A DNA stretch of 64,000 nt from Chitinophaga oryziterrae (GTDB taxonomy: Bacteria > Bacteroidota > Bacteroidia > Chitinophagales > Chitinophagaceae), in assembly GCF_009758125.1 (NCBI RefSeq), contig NZ_WRXO01000002.1:558001-622000 (forward strand). Direction: 5' to 3'. Below are positions 7,957 through 15,872 of the stretch, one piece after another. How positions within the stretch are numbered: the stretch's first letter is position 1; each line of letters begins with the position of its first letter. Position numbers and translations under genes: made by a program. The notes under the pieces were generated by a model. The model saw only the letters and a list, made by a program, of their open reading frames with translations, was not told where the DNA came from and ran no database searches.

Positions 7957-9201
7957 ATGACTACAGAAAAAGTGGATGTATTAGTAATCGGTGCAGGTCC
8001 TGCCGGAACTGTAGCCGCATCCATTATTCATCAGGCAGGTTATACTGTTAGAATTGTCGAGAAACTAAAGTTCCCCCGCTTTGTTATCGGAGAAAGCCTG
8101 TTACCCCGCAGCATGGAAGCCCTGGAAGAAGCTAAATTCATTGATGCTATCAAAGAGAAAGGCTTCCAGGAAAAGTTCGGCGCCAAATTCGTAAAAGGCA
8201 ATGCCGTATGCGACTTTACTTTCAAAGAACAACATACACAGGGCTGGACATGGACCTGGCAGGTTACCCGTGCAGACTTTGACAAAACCCTGGCAGATAC
8301 CGTAGAGAAAATGGGTGTGCCCGTTTCTTACGAAACTACTGTGACAGACATCAAATTCAACGGATCTGATTCTGTGACAACTGTAGAAGATCTGCAAGGC
8401 AACAAACATGAAATAGCAGCTAAATTTATAGTGGATGGAAGTGGTTATGGCAGGGTAATTCCCCGCCTGTTCAACATGGAACGTACTTCTAATCTGCAAC
8501 CCCGCAAGGCATTATTTGCCCATACGGCAGATGTCCGCCGCTCTATGGCCGATGAGCCTAACCGTATTACGGCCGTGGTGCATAAACCCGGTGTATGGAT
8601 CTGGATCATTCCATTCTCCACAGGTGTTACCTCTGTAGGTTTTGTGGGCGATCCGTCGTTCTTCGCGGAATATCCGGGTACACCTGAAGAACAGTACCGT
8701 GCGATGCTGGAAGCTGAACCCTATACCCGCGAACGTTTCCGGGGTGTAGAAATGGTGTTTGAACCAAGAATACTGGAATCCTGGTCTGCTACCACTGATA
8801 AGTTCTACGGAGACGGATTTGTACTCACCGGTAATGTTACCGAATTTTTAGACCCTATCTTCTCTTCTGGTGTAACTTTGGCCTGTGTATCTGCACAAAC
8901 AGCGGCAAAGCTGGTGATACGCAAATTAAAGGGAGAGCCTGTAGACTGGGAGAAAGAATATATGGAACCAACCATGCAGGGTGTGAACACATTCCGCTCT
9001 TATGTGATGGCCTGGTACGAAGGTACACTGGATACCATTTTCTTTTCTACAGATCAGGACCCTGCTATCAAGAATCAGATCTGCTCCGTATTGGCCGGTT
9101 ATGTGTGGGATGAGACCAACCTGTATGTGAAAAATCACGATACAGCATTGAAGCGCCTGGCCCGTACTATTGAATTAACGCAAATATTAAAACAGGAATA
9201 A
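7957..9201 (+). CDS. FAD-dependent halogenase-like / aromatic monooxygenase flavoprotein
   Basis: This 414-residue flavoprotein has the FAD dinucleotide motif GAGPAG at residues 12-17 and FPRFVIGESLLP at 39-50, a block typical of halogenases and geranylgeranyl-reductase-like enzymes. It also carries the halogenase signature WxWxIP (Trp214, Trp216, Pro219). GFQEKFGAKF at 69-78 contains Lys73, which could be the chloramine-forming lysine. Flexirubins can carry chlorine or extra hydroxyls on the ring, so ring chlorination or hydroxylation of an aryl-ACP is the likely role. Sequence alone does not decide between the two. It follows the methyltransferase by 34 bp. Confidence 0.85.
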   Translation: MTTEKVDVLVIGAGPAGTVAASIIHQAGYTVRIVEKLKFPRFVIGESLLPRSMEALEEAKFIDAIKEKGFQEKFGAKFVKGNAVCDFTFKEQHTQGWTWTWQVTRADFDKTLADTVEKMGVPVSYETTVTDIKFNGSDSVTTVEDLQGNKHEIAAKFIVDGSGYGRVIPRLFNMERTSNLQPRKALFAHTADVRRSMADEPNRITAVVHKPGVWIWIIPFSTGVTSVGFVGDPSFFAEYPGTPEEQYRAMLEAEPYTRERFRGVEMVFEPRILESWSATTDKFYGDGFVLTGNVTEFLDPIFSSGVTLACVSAQTAAKLVIRKLKGEPVDWEKEYMEPTMQGVNTFRSYVMAWYEGTLDTIFFSTDQDPAIKNQICSVLAGYVWDETNLYVKNHDTALKRLARTIELTQILKQE

Positions 9202-9206
9202 AAGGA

Positions 9207-9767
9207 TTGGGAGAGGTATCTATCACAGCAAGTTGTATAATCCGGCAGCACCGGATCTACCGGAATGATGAGTTGCTATGGGAAGCATCGCAGGACCTGA
9301 ATCTGCAGGATTTCCTGCGGGCGGCGTACGACCGCTTTTCCGGGCAGTATCCGAAGTTCCATAAAATGGACCATTTGTGCAAGCTGGGCTGGCTGGCCGC
9401 AGAAGTACTGCTAAAAGAGCCACTGGATTACCCGCCGGCAGAGGTGGGACTGATACTGGCTAATAAGAGTGCCAGTCTGGATACAGACCTGCGTTATTAC
9501 GATACGGTAAAGGAGTTCCCGAGTCCTGCATTGTTCGTCTATACCTTGCCCAACATTGTAATGGGAGAGATCAGTATCCGTCATGGTTTCAAAGGAGAGA
9601 ATGCCTTTTTCACTTCGGATCATTTTGATACAGAGTTGGTTATGTCTTATGTGCAGCAGCTGTTTGATGAAAATGCAATAGGGGCCGCACTTTGTGGATG
9701 GGTGGAAGTGATGAACGAGCAATATGAAGTAATTTTGCACCTGGTTGAAAAAGAAAATAAATTATAA
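9207..9767 (+). CDS. Short ketosynthase-like protein lacking the catalytic cysteine
   Basis: This 186-residue protein starts at a TTG five bases after the upstream stop; no in-frame ATG occurs until 9367. The segment VGLILANKSAS, then TLPNIVMGEISIRHGFKGEN, resembles the region just before the nucleophile of ketosynthases. The place where Cys is expected reads FFTSDHFD. The His-containing C-terminal half is absent. It therefore looks like the N-terminal half of a thiolase fold without catalytic residues. It may be a scaffold or chain-length partner. Coupling to the following ACP gene (6 bp gap) supports a real, translated protein. Confidence 0.75.
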   Translation: MGEVSITASCIIRQHRIYRNDELLWEASQDLNLQDFLRAAYDRFSGQYPKFHKMDHLCKLGWLAAEVLLKEPLDYPPAEVGLILANKSASLDTDLRYYDTVKEFPSPALFVYTLPNIVMGEISIRHGFKGENAFFTSDHFDTELVMSYVQQLFDENAIGAALCGWVEVMNEQYEVILHLVEKENKL

Positions 9768-9773
9768 ACAGAC

Positions 9774-10034
9774 ATGGAAAAATTGATGGCGGCGCTGAAA
9801 GCCCAGATCGTAGAGCAACTGAACCTGCAGGAAGTGAAACCGGAAGAGATCGGAGACGATCAGCCTTTGTTTAAAGAAGGTCTGGGACTGGATTCCATTG
9901 ATGCGCTGGAACTGATCGTATTGTTGCAGCAGAATTATAACATCCGTATTGCCAACCCGGAACAGGGTCCTGAAATATTCCGTTCTGTACGTACAATGGC
10001 AGAATTTATTACGGCCCACCAAACTAAACAATAA
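9774..10034 (+). CDS. Acyl carrier protein (second)
   Basis: This 86-residue carrier protein has Asp40-Ser41 in LGLDSIDALELIVLL, the phosphopantetheine attachment site, and the usual four-helix ACP length. It overlaps the next ketosynthase by 1 bp (TAATG), the same coupling style as the first ACP with its acyltransferase. It probably forms the elongation unit with the ketosynthase and chain-length-factor-like genes that follow. Confidence 0.93.
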   Translation: MEKLMAALKAQIVEQLNLQEVKPEEIGDDQPLFKEGLGLDSIDALELIVLLQQNYNIRIANPEQGPEIFRSVRTMAEFITAHQTKQ

Positions 10035-11230
10035 TGGCCTGCGAAGTATGGATCGGCGGTGGTGGCGTTATTTGCGGGATAGGGGATAACCTGCCTGCAT
10101 GCATAGAGGCCTTCAGGAACATGGCTACCGGTGCCGCTACGATGGAATACCTGTCGTCTGCTCACCGGGGTACTTATCCTGTAGTGGAAGTGAGAGCGGA
10201 TAATGCGACGCTTGCTGCCCGTGCAGGTATGCCGGCCCATATCAGCAGAACGGCGCTACTGAGCAGGATTGCTGCACAGGAAGCCTGGGACAGTACCGGG
10301 CTGGGTGAGATCAGAAACTACCGTGTAGGATTCGTTTCGGCCAATACAGTGGGAGGGATGGATAAGACGGAAGAGTTCTTCGCAGATTATCTGAAAGACC
10401 CGCAGAGCGGTCAGCTTAGCCAGGTGGTGAACCATGAATGTGGCAGCATTACCGAACTGGTGGCCGATTCGCTGGGAATCCGTCATCACGTTACCACTAT
10501 CAGTACAGCCTGTTCTTCCGGAGCCAATGCACTGATGTACGGGGCAAGGCTGATCAGGAATAACATGGTGGATGTGGTGATCGCAGGAGGTACGGACGCC
10601 CTCACACGTTTTACCCTCAATGGATTTAATACGTTGATGATACTGGACCAGGAATCCAGTCGCCCGTTCGACGATACCCGCAAAGGGCTGAACCTGGGTG
10701 AAGGGGCTGGTTATGTTGTACTTGTAAAGGATACGCTGAAAGAACTGATACGTACACCCTGGTGCAAACTGAGCGGCTTTGCGAATGCTAATGATGCGTA
10801 TCACCAGACAGCCTCCTCTCCTGAAGGCATAGGTAATTACCTGGCCATGAAAGGAGCGCTGGAGATGAGCGGATTAAAACCGGAAGAGATTGATTATATC
10901 AACCTGCATGGTACCGGTACACAGAATAATGATTCATCGGAAGGACTGGCGATCGAACGCCTCTTTGCTCCTCATTATCCGCCGGTAAGCAGTACCAAAT
11001 CATTTACCGGTCATACGCTGGGCGCCAGTGGTGGTATAGAGGCGGTGTTTTCCGCACTGGCAGTAAGAGAAGGATATCTTTATCCCAATGCCAACTTTGG
11101 CACAAGGATGAAGGAAGTTCCTTTTACGCCGGTAACAGCTTTTTCAGAAGGTAACAAGGTGCATCATGTGATGTCTAATTCATTTGGCTTTGGCGGTAAT
11201 TGTTCCAGCCTTATATTTTCAATCGGCTAA
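10034..11230 (+). CDS. Beta-ketoacyl-ACP synthase, intact (third; KS-alpha partner)
   Basis: This 398-residue ketosynthase has a complete triad: Cys160 in STACSSGAN, His292 in NLHGTGT and His327 in KSFTGHTLGASGG. The C-terminal SNSFGFGGN motif is present. It is directly followed (2 bp) by a ketosynthase-like gene lacking Cys, which is the KS/chain-length-factor arrangement known from aryl-polyene and type II polyketide systems. It is therefore the best candidate for the iterative polyene-elongating ketosynthase. Confidence 0.93.
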   Translation: MACEVWIGGGGVICGIGDNLPACIEAFRNMATGAATMEYLSSAHRGTYPVVEVRADNATLAARAGMPAHISRTALLSRIAAQEAWDSTGLGEIRNYRVGFVSANTVGGMDKTEEFFADYLKDPQSGQLSQVVNHECGSITELVADSLGIRHHVTTISTACSSGANALMYGARLIRNNMVDVVIAGGTDALTRFTLNGFNTLMILDQESSRPFDDTRKGLNLGEGAGYVVLVKDTLKELIRTPWCKLSGFANANDAYHQTASSPEGIGNYLAMKGALEMSGLKPEEIDYINLHGTGTQNNDSSEGLAIERLFAPHYPPVSSTKSFTGHTLGASGGIEAVFSALAVREGYLYPNANFGTRMKEVPFTPVTAFSEGNKVHHVMSNSFGFGGNCSSLIFSIG

Positions 11231-11232
11231 GT

Positions 11233-12300
11233 ATGAGTATCTATATACAAGGAACGGGTTGTGTGTCGCCGCTGGAAACAGCTGCTGAGGGGCTGTTCCC
11301 GGCTGTGGTTAATCCCGCTTACGATGGTGCACGCCTGAAAGTAAGTGATCCGGACTATAAACAATGGATAGACATTAAACAGATACGGCGTATGAGCCGT
11401 ATCATTAAAATGGGCGTGGCTGCGGCTAAACTCAGCTTACAGGAAGCTGGTGTGGAGAAGCCGGATGCTATCATCACCGGTACTGCTTATGGCTGCCTGG
11501 ATGATACCGGTGTATTTCTTACGAAGATGATCAATCAGCAGGAAGAAATGCTGACGCCTACTTCGTTTATACAATCTACGCATAATACCGTGGCCGGCCA
11601 GATAGCTTTGATGCTAAGCTGTCATGCCTACAATAATACATTTGTACATAAAGGATTTTCTTTTGAGAGTGCGTTGCTGGATAGTATCATGATACTGAAA
11701 GAAGGAAAATCCAAACATATCCTGATGGGTGGGATGGATGAACTTACCACACATAGTTTCAACATTATCTCCCGCTTTAACCGGTTTAAAAAAGAACCGA
11801 TAACTCATACTGAGTTATTGCATAGTACTACTCCCGGTACTATTGCCGGTGAAGGTGCTGCCTGTTTTGTACTGGGTACTGAGAAAGGGGATAACAGTTA
11901 TGCAAGATTGACCGGATTGACTACTTCTTATAAGCCGGGAAGTACAGCGGAAATTGCCGCAGATATCATTGCATTTCTTGCCGTACATGAAATAACACAG
12001 GAAGATATAGACCTCCTGATCACAGGACGTAACGGAGACAGTGAAGAGGATGTATGGTATGAACACGTGGAAAGTACATTGTTCCCCGGTCAGGCAGTAG
12101 GTTGTTTTAAACACCTGTGCGGGGAATATCCTACAGCATCCTCTTTTGGCATGTGGGTAGGATGTAAGGTATTGTCTTCCGGACAAGTGCCGGCAACTGT
12201 TTTGTTCAAAGGCAAAACACGGGAGAAAATAAAGAAGGTCCTGATTTATAATCATTATAAGGGAACACATCATTCCCTGATACTTTTAACCGGATGCTGA
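11233..12300 (+). CDS. Ketosynthase-like chain-length-factor protein (no active-site Cys)
   Basis: The ATG at 11233 gives 355 residues; the start at 11200 lies inside the ketosynthase. The fold pattern of a beta-ketoacyl synthase is kept (ITGTAYGCLDDTG, then IQSTHNTVAGQIAL). The nucleophile region reads FVHKGFSFESALL (137-149), with Gly or Ser where Cys should be. The second His motif is also changed (KHLCGEYPTASSFG). This matches chain-length factors that heterodimerise with an active ketosynthase and set product length. Partner would be the gene immediately upstream. Confidence 0.88.
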   Translation: MSIYIQGTGCVSPLETAAEGLFPAVVNPAYDGARLKVSDPDYKQWIDIKQIRRMSRIIKMGVAAAKLSLQEAGVEKPDAIITGTAYGCLDDTGVFLTKMINQQEEMLTPTSFIQSTHNTVAGQIALMLSCHAYNNTFVHKGFSFESALLDSIMILKEGKSKHILMGGMDELTTHSFNIISRFNRFKKEPITHTELLHSTTPGTIAGEGAACFVLGTEKGDNSYARLTGLTTSYKPGSTAEIAADIIAFLAVHEITQEDIDLLITGRNGDSEEDVWYEHVESTLFPGQAVGCFKHLCGEYPTASSFGMWVGCKVLSSGQVPATVLFKGKTREKIKKVLIYNHYKGTHHSLILLTGC

Positions 12301-13070
12301 CACATCGTAATATAAATATCATTTTGTTTGTAGTCCTGGCGGCTTTGCTGCTGGTAAACTATCTGTGGCATCCTGTGCCATGGTGGATATTCGTATTATT
12401 GTTTTTGCCTTATTCGGGAGCATTGGTATGGGGAGCTATGAATGTACGGTCCGGGTTTTTTATGCCGGTAGTATGTGAAGGGAATACTACAGAGAAAGTA
12501 GTTGCGATTACTTTTGATGATGGCCCTTTATTACAGCATACGCCGGAGATACTGGACATATTAAAGCAACAGAATGTGCCTGCTGCTTTTTTTTGCATAG
12601 GGAACCGTATAGCGGGGAATGAATCTTTATTAAAAAGGATAAATGATGAAGGCCATGTAGCGGGTAATCACAGCTACTCGCATCATTTCTGGTTTGATAT
12701 GTTCGGTGCGGATAAAATGCTGGCAGAGTTACAACTGACAGATGATACGATTGAAAAGGCCATTGGTAAAAGACCCCGTTTCTTTCGTCCTCCTTATGGT
12801 GTAACGAACCCTAATTTAAAGAAGGCTGTAAAGAAAGGGAAATATACTTCGGTAGGATGGAACATCCGTTCCCTCGATACCGTAGTAAAACAACCGGAAG
12901 AACTGATGCAGCGTATTACACCTTTCATTAAACCAGGCGCTGTTATCTTATTACACGATTCTATGAATGTGACAGTACAGACATTACCTGCATTGATAGA
13001 TCACATACATAAAGAAGGTTACCGGATAGAAAGAATTGATAAGTTATTAAATATACCCGCTTATGCGTAG
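12294..13070 (+). CDS. Membrane-anchored polysaccharide deacetylase family protein (NodB domain)
   Basis: This 258-residue protein has two N-terminal hydrophobic segments (about 8-24 and 30-48), then a NodB homology domain: TFDDGP at 73-78 with Asp75/Asp76, metal-binding His126 and His130 in HSYSHH, and a FRPPYG motif. Family members remove N- or O-acetyl groups from carbohydrates. A carbohydrate esterase fold in a pigment operon could act on a glycosylated or acylated intermediate, but its substrate is unknown. It overlaps the upstream gene by 7 bp and the next by 8 bp, so it is clearly in the operon. Confidence 0.9.
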   Translation: MLTHRNINIILFVVLAALLLVNYLWHPVPWWIFVLLFLPYSGALVWGAMNVRSGFFMPVVCEGNTTEKVVAITFDDGPLLQHTPEILDILKQQNVPAAFFCIGNRIAGNESLLKRINDEGHVAGNHSYSHHFWFDMFGADKMLAELQLTDDTIEKAIGKRPRFFRPPYGVTNPNLKKAVKKGKYTSVGWNIRSLDTVVKQPEELMQRITPFIKPGAVILLHDSMNVTVQTLPALIDHIHKEGYRIERIDKLLNIPAYA

Positions 13071-13698
13071 ATGGATTTTATTACTGGGTTGTATCGTTTG
13101 TGCGATACATACACAGGCACAGACTGCCGGTTATAAGGCAGTACAGGATGTGGCTACTTTTAAACAGCAGTTTGCAAAAGCATCACAGGCTACACAATCT
13201 ATACAGTGCGATTTTGTGCAGGAGAAAAACCTGAGTATGCTGTCTGATAAAATTGTTTCTAAAGGAAAGTTCTGGTTCAGAAAAGATAATAAGGTGAAGA
13301 TGGAATACCTGACGCCGTCTTATTATCTGCTGGTGATGAATGGCAAGGATATCAAAACAAAAGACGGACAGAAGGAAAGTCATGTTTCCACTAAAGGCAA
13401 TAAACTGTTTGAACAGATCAATAAAATTACGGTGGATTGTGTGCAGGGAAATGTATTGGACAATACAGATTTCAAGACGACCATCCTGGAGAATGCACAG
13501 AATTATTTACTGGAACTTACACCGGTAAATAAAGCATTATCCCAGTATTTTAAATCTATTCATTTATTGGTAGATAAGAAGGATTACTCCGTATCCACTA
13601 TACAGATGTATGAAACAGGAGGAGATGATACCAGCATCAACTTTTTACGTAAACAACTGAATGTAACTATTCCTGATGCGGTATTTGCTGTTAAGTAG
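13063..13698 (+). CDS. LolA-like outer membrane lipoprotein/lipid carrier protein
   Basis: This 211-residue protein has a signal peptide ending at about residue 20 (HTQAQ) and the LolA pattern (QCDFVQEKNLSML, then GKFWFRKDNKVKMEYL). LolA-type proteins shuttle lipoproteins or lipids across the periplasm in a half-barrel cavity. LolA homologues are a recurring part of aryl-polyene clusters and probably carry the polyene lipid to the outer membrane. Here it sits with the MMPL transporter and a lipoprotein, which fits an export route. Confidence 0.87.
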   Translation: MRRWILLLGCIVCAIHTQAQTAGYKAVQDVATFKQQFAKASQATQSIQCDFVQEKNLSMLSDKIVSKGKFWFRKDNKVKMEYLTPSYYLLVMNGKDIKTKDGQKESHVSTKGNKLFEQINKITVDCVQGNVLDNTDFKTTILENAQNYLLELTPVNKALSQYFKSIHLLVDKKDYSVSTIQMYETGGDDTSINFLRKQLNVTIPDAVFAVK

Positions 13699-14287
13699 CC
13701 TGTTACTGATAACGGGTTGCACATCTGTTTATAAAGGACTGCGGCCAGCAACAGGGGATGTACACTGTATAGAACAGTTCCGTCCTCAGTTTGCTAATAC
13801 GTTGTACAGTACACAGGTAGATGTAATGAAACATCACCTCAGCGGATTGCTCTTTTTCAAGCAGATGCCTGACAGTAGTTTAAGAGTAGTGTTTGCGAAT
13901 GAGATGGGATTTAAATTCTTTGATTTTGAGTTTACGAAAGAGGGTGGTTTTGTAAAACATTATGTGTTGCCTAAGATGGATAAGAAAGCAGTCGTGAAAA
14001 CCTTACGGGGCGATTTTGAACTGGCCTTACTAAGACCGGATTTACAGCAGGCCACCATTAAGCGCGACAGTAACTACCAGTACATTGTAGTGCCTTCTGC
14101 TAAAGGGAATAATTATTATATCACAGATACGATGTGTACTCAGCTGATGCATATAGAAAAATCATCCCGTCGCAGGCCGGTGGTGAAAGCATGGCTAAGT
14201 AGTTATAAAGCAGGTGTACCGGATTCAATAGAGATCAGGCACCAGCAGTTTAAATTTAATATTTCACTACAACGCGTACAGAAGTAA
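13676..14287 (+). CDS. Outer-membrane-type lipoprotein of the pigment export set
   Basis: This 203-residue protein has a short signal peptide with lipobox LITGC (Cys15). The body is beta-rich with many aromatic residues and no catalytic motif I can name. It overlaps the LolA-like gene by 23 bp, strongly suggesting a joint function. Aryl-polyene clusters often pair LolA with a small lipoprotein that receives the cargo (LolB-like role or DUF3261), and that role is inferred here. It could alternatively be a structural envelope protein. Confidence 0.78.
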   Translation: MRYLLLSSLLLITGCTSVYKGLRPATGDVHCIEQFRPQFANTLYSTQVDVMKHHLSGLLFFKQMPDSSLRVVFANEMGFKFFDFEFTKEGGFVKHYVLPKMDKKAVVKTLRGDFELALLRPDLQQATIKRDSNYQYIVVPSAKGNNYYITDTMCTQLMHIEKSSRRRPVVKAWLSSYKAGVPDSIEIRHQQFKFNISLQRVQK

Positions 14288-14652
14288 TGTTAATAGGAAA
14301 ACTATATACACTGGAACAGGAAGAAACCGTTGAAGGCGGCGGTACTTTCAGAATTGTATGGAATGCACAGCATCCCGTATTTGAAGGGCATTTTCCCGGT
14401 CGGCCGGTAGTGCCCGGCGTTTGCATGATGCAAACCATTACAGAACTGCTGGAAAGATCATTACAGAAAAAGGTGATCATTAAGAAGGCTTCCAATATGA
14501 AGTTCCTGAACATGATAGACCCTGTGATAAATCCACAGACAGATATCACACTGCAATACAAAATACAGGAGAATGAATTAAAGGTGACTGCTACCCTTAA
14601 ATTTGAAACCCTCACTTTTATGAAGTTCCAGGGAACATTTGCAGAGATATAA
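14287..14652 (+). CDS. 3-hydroxyacyl-ACP dehydratase, FabZ/FabA-like hot-dog protein (second)
   Basis: This 121-residue single hot-dog domain has the active-site stretch HPVFEGHFPGRPVVPGVCMM, where the second His is the family's catalytic base. That makes it the clearest dehydratase in the cluster. It should turn 3-hydroxyacyl-ACP into trans-2-enoyl-ACP, building one double bond per cycle. No enoyl reductase is encoded here, consistent with a polyene product. It overlaps the upstream stop by 1 bp (TAATG). Confidence 0.88.
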   Translation: MLIGKLYTLEQEETVEGGGTFRIVWNAQHPVFEGHFPGRPVVPGVCMMQTITELLERSLQKKVIIKKASNMKFLNMIDPVINPQTDITLQYKIQENELKVTATLKFETLTFMKFQGTFAEI

Positions 14653-14653
14653 C

Positions 14654-15865
14654 ATGACGGACAATATCACACATAATGAACAGTTCACCGCTTTGAAAGT
14701 AGCGGTACTTATCCCAACCTACAACAATGCCAACACACTGGGGGCTGTATTGCAGGATGTATTGTCGTATACCTCTCATGTCATCGTCGTGAATGATGGC
14801 AGTACGGACCATACAGCTACTGTACTGGACAACTTCCCGCAAATACAGCGGGTAGATTATTCACCTAACCGTGGCAAAGGTATTGCGCTGCGCAGGGGCT
14901 TCCGTTATGCATTGGAGCAGGGCTATGACTACGTGATTACGATGGATGCGGACGGTCAGCATTTCGCTTCCGACCTGTTAGTGTTCATGGCGAAACTGCC
15001 TAAGCATAAAAGACATATCATTATAGGGGCGCGTAACCTGCAACAGGAAAACATGCCCGGCAAAAATACATTTGCCAATAAGTTCTCTAATTTCTGGTTC
15101 TATGTGGAAACAGGATTGAAGGGGCCTGATACACAATCAGGATATAGATTGTATCCTGTCTATGCCATGCAGGGGATGCATTTCATGTGTACAAAATATG
15201 AGTTCGAAATAGAGGTGCTGGTACGTTGTTCCTGGAAAGGAATAAAGATTAACTGGGTGCCGGTGAAGGTATACTATCCGCCTGCGGACGAACGTGTGTC
15301 ACATTTTCGCCCTTTCAGGGATTTCTCCCGCATCAGTATATTAAATACAGTACTGGTATTAATCGCCTTCTTATACATCAAGCCCCGCAACTTTATCCGC
15401 TACCTGTTTAAGAAGGATAGCTGGTACAGCATGTGGCATGATCACTTCCTGAACAAGCATGAATCAAACGCAATGAAGGCGGTTTCTATAGGCGTAGGCA
15501 TCTTTATGGGCATTGTTCCCATCTGGGGCTTACAACTGATCACCGCAGTGGCGGTAGCCGCTTATTTCAGGCTCAATAAGGCGTTAGTGCTGATTGCCTG
15601 TAATATCAGTATGCCTCCACTGATTCCGTTCTTTATCTATGGCAGTTTTGAAACGGGGAAGTTATTCGTGCCCGCAGATACTGCTATTACTATTACTGAT
15701 AACCTTTCTATAGAAGGACTGAAAAAAATGCTTTCGCAAAACGGACTGCTGAACGCAGTACAATATTTTGCGGGTGGCACCATGCTGGCAATCGCAGGAG
15801 GCTTAATGGGCTTTACCATTACCTGGTTGTGTCTGAAGGTGTTCAGGCCGGCTGCTAATAATTAA
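14654..15865 (+). CDS. GT2 family glycosyltransferase fused to DUF2062 membrane domain
   Basis: The ATG at 14654 gives 403 residues. Residues 15-230 are a GT-A type glycosyltransferase with VVNDGSTD and the metal-binding DADGQ motif, similar to dolichol-phosphate-mannose synthase-like enzymes. Residues about 270-400 hold a DUF2062 domain with several membrane helices (GIFMGIVPIWGLQL). It would transfer a sugar to a lipid or product at the inner membrane face. Placement between dehydratase and exporter suggests a role in anchoring or decorating the pigment; the sugar and acceptor are unknown. Confidence 0.88.
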   Translation: MTDNITHNEQFTALKVAVLIPTYNNANTLGAVLQDVLSYTSHVIVVNDGSTDHTATVLDNFPQIQRVDYSPNRGKGIALRRGFRYALEQGYDYVITMDADGQHFASDLLVFMAKLPKHKRHIIIGARNLQQENMPGKNTFANKFSNFWFYVETGLKGPDTQSGYRLYPVYAMQGMHFMCTKYEFEIEVLVRCSWKGIKINWVPVKVYYPPADERVSHFRPFRDFSRISILNTVLVLIAFLYIKPRNFIRYLFKKDSWYSMWHDHFLNKHESNAMKAVSIGVGIFMGIVPIWGLQLITAVAVAAYFRLNKALVLIACNISMPPLIPFFIYGSFETGKLFVPADTAITITDNLSIEGLKKMLSQNGLLNAVQYFAGGTMLAIAGGLMGFTITWLCLKVFRPAANN

Positions 15866-15872
15866 ATCTTGT

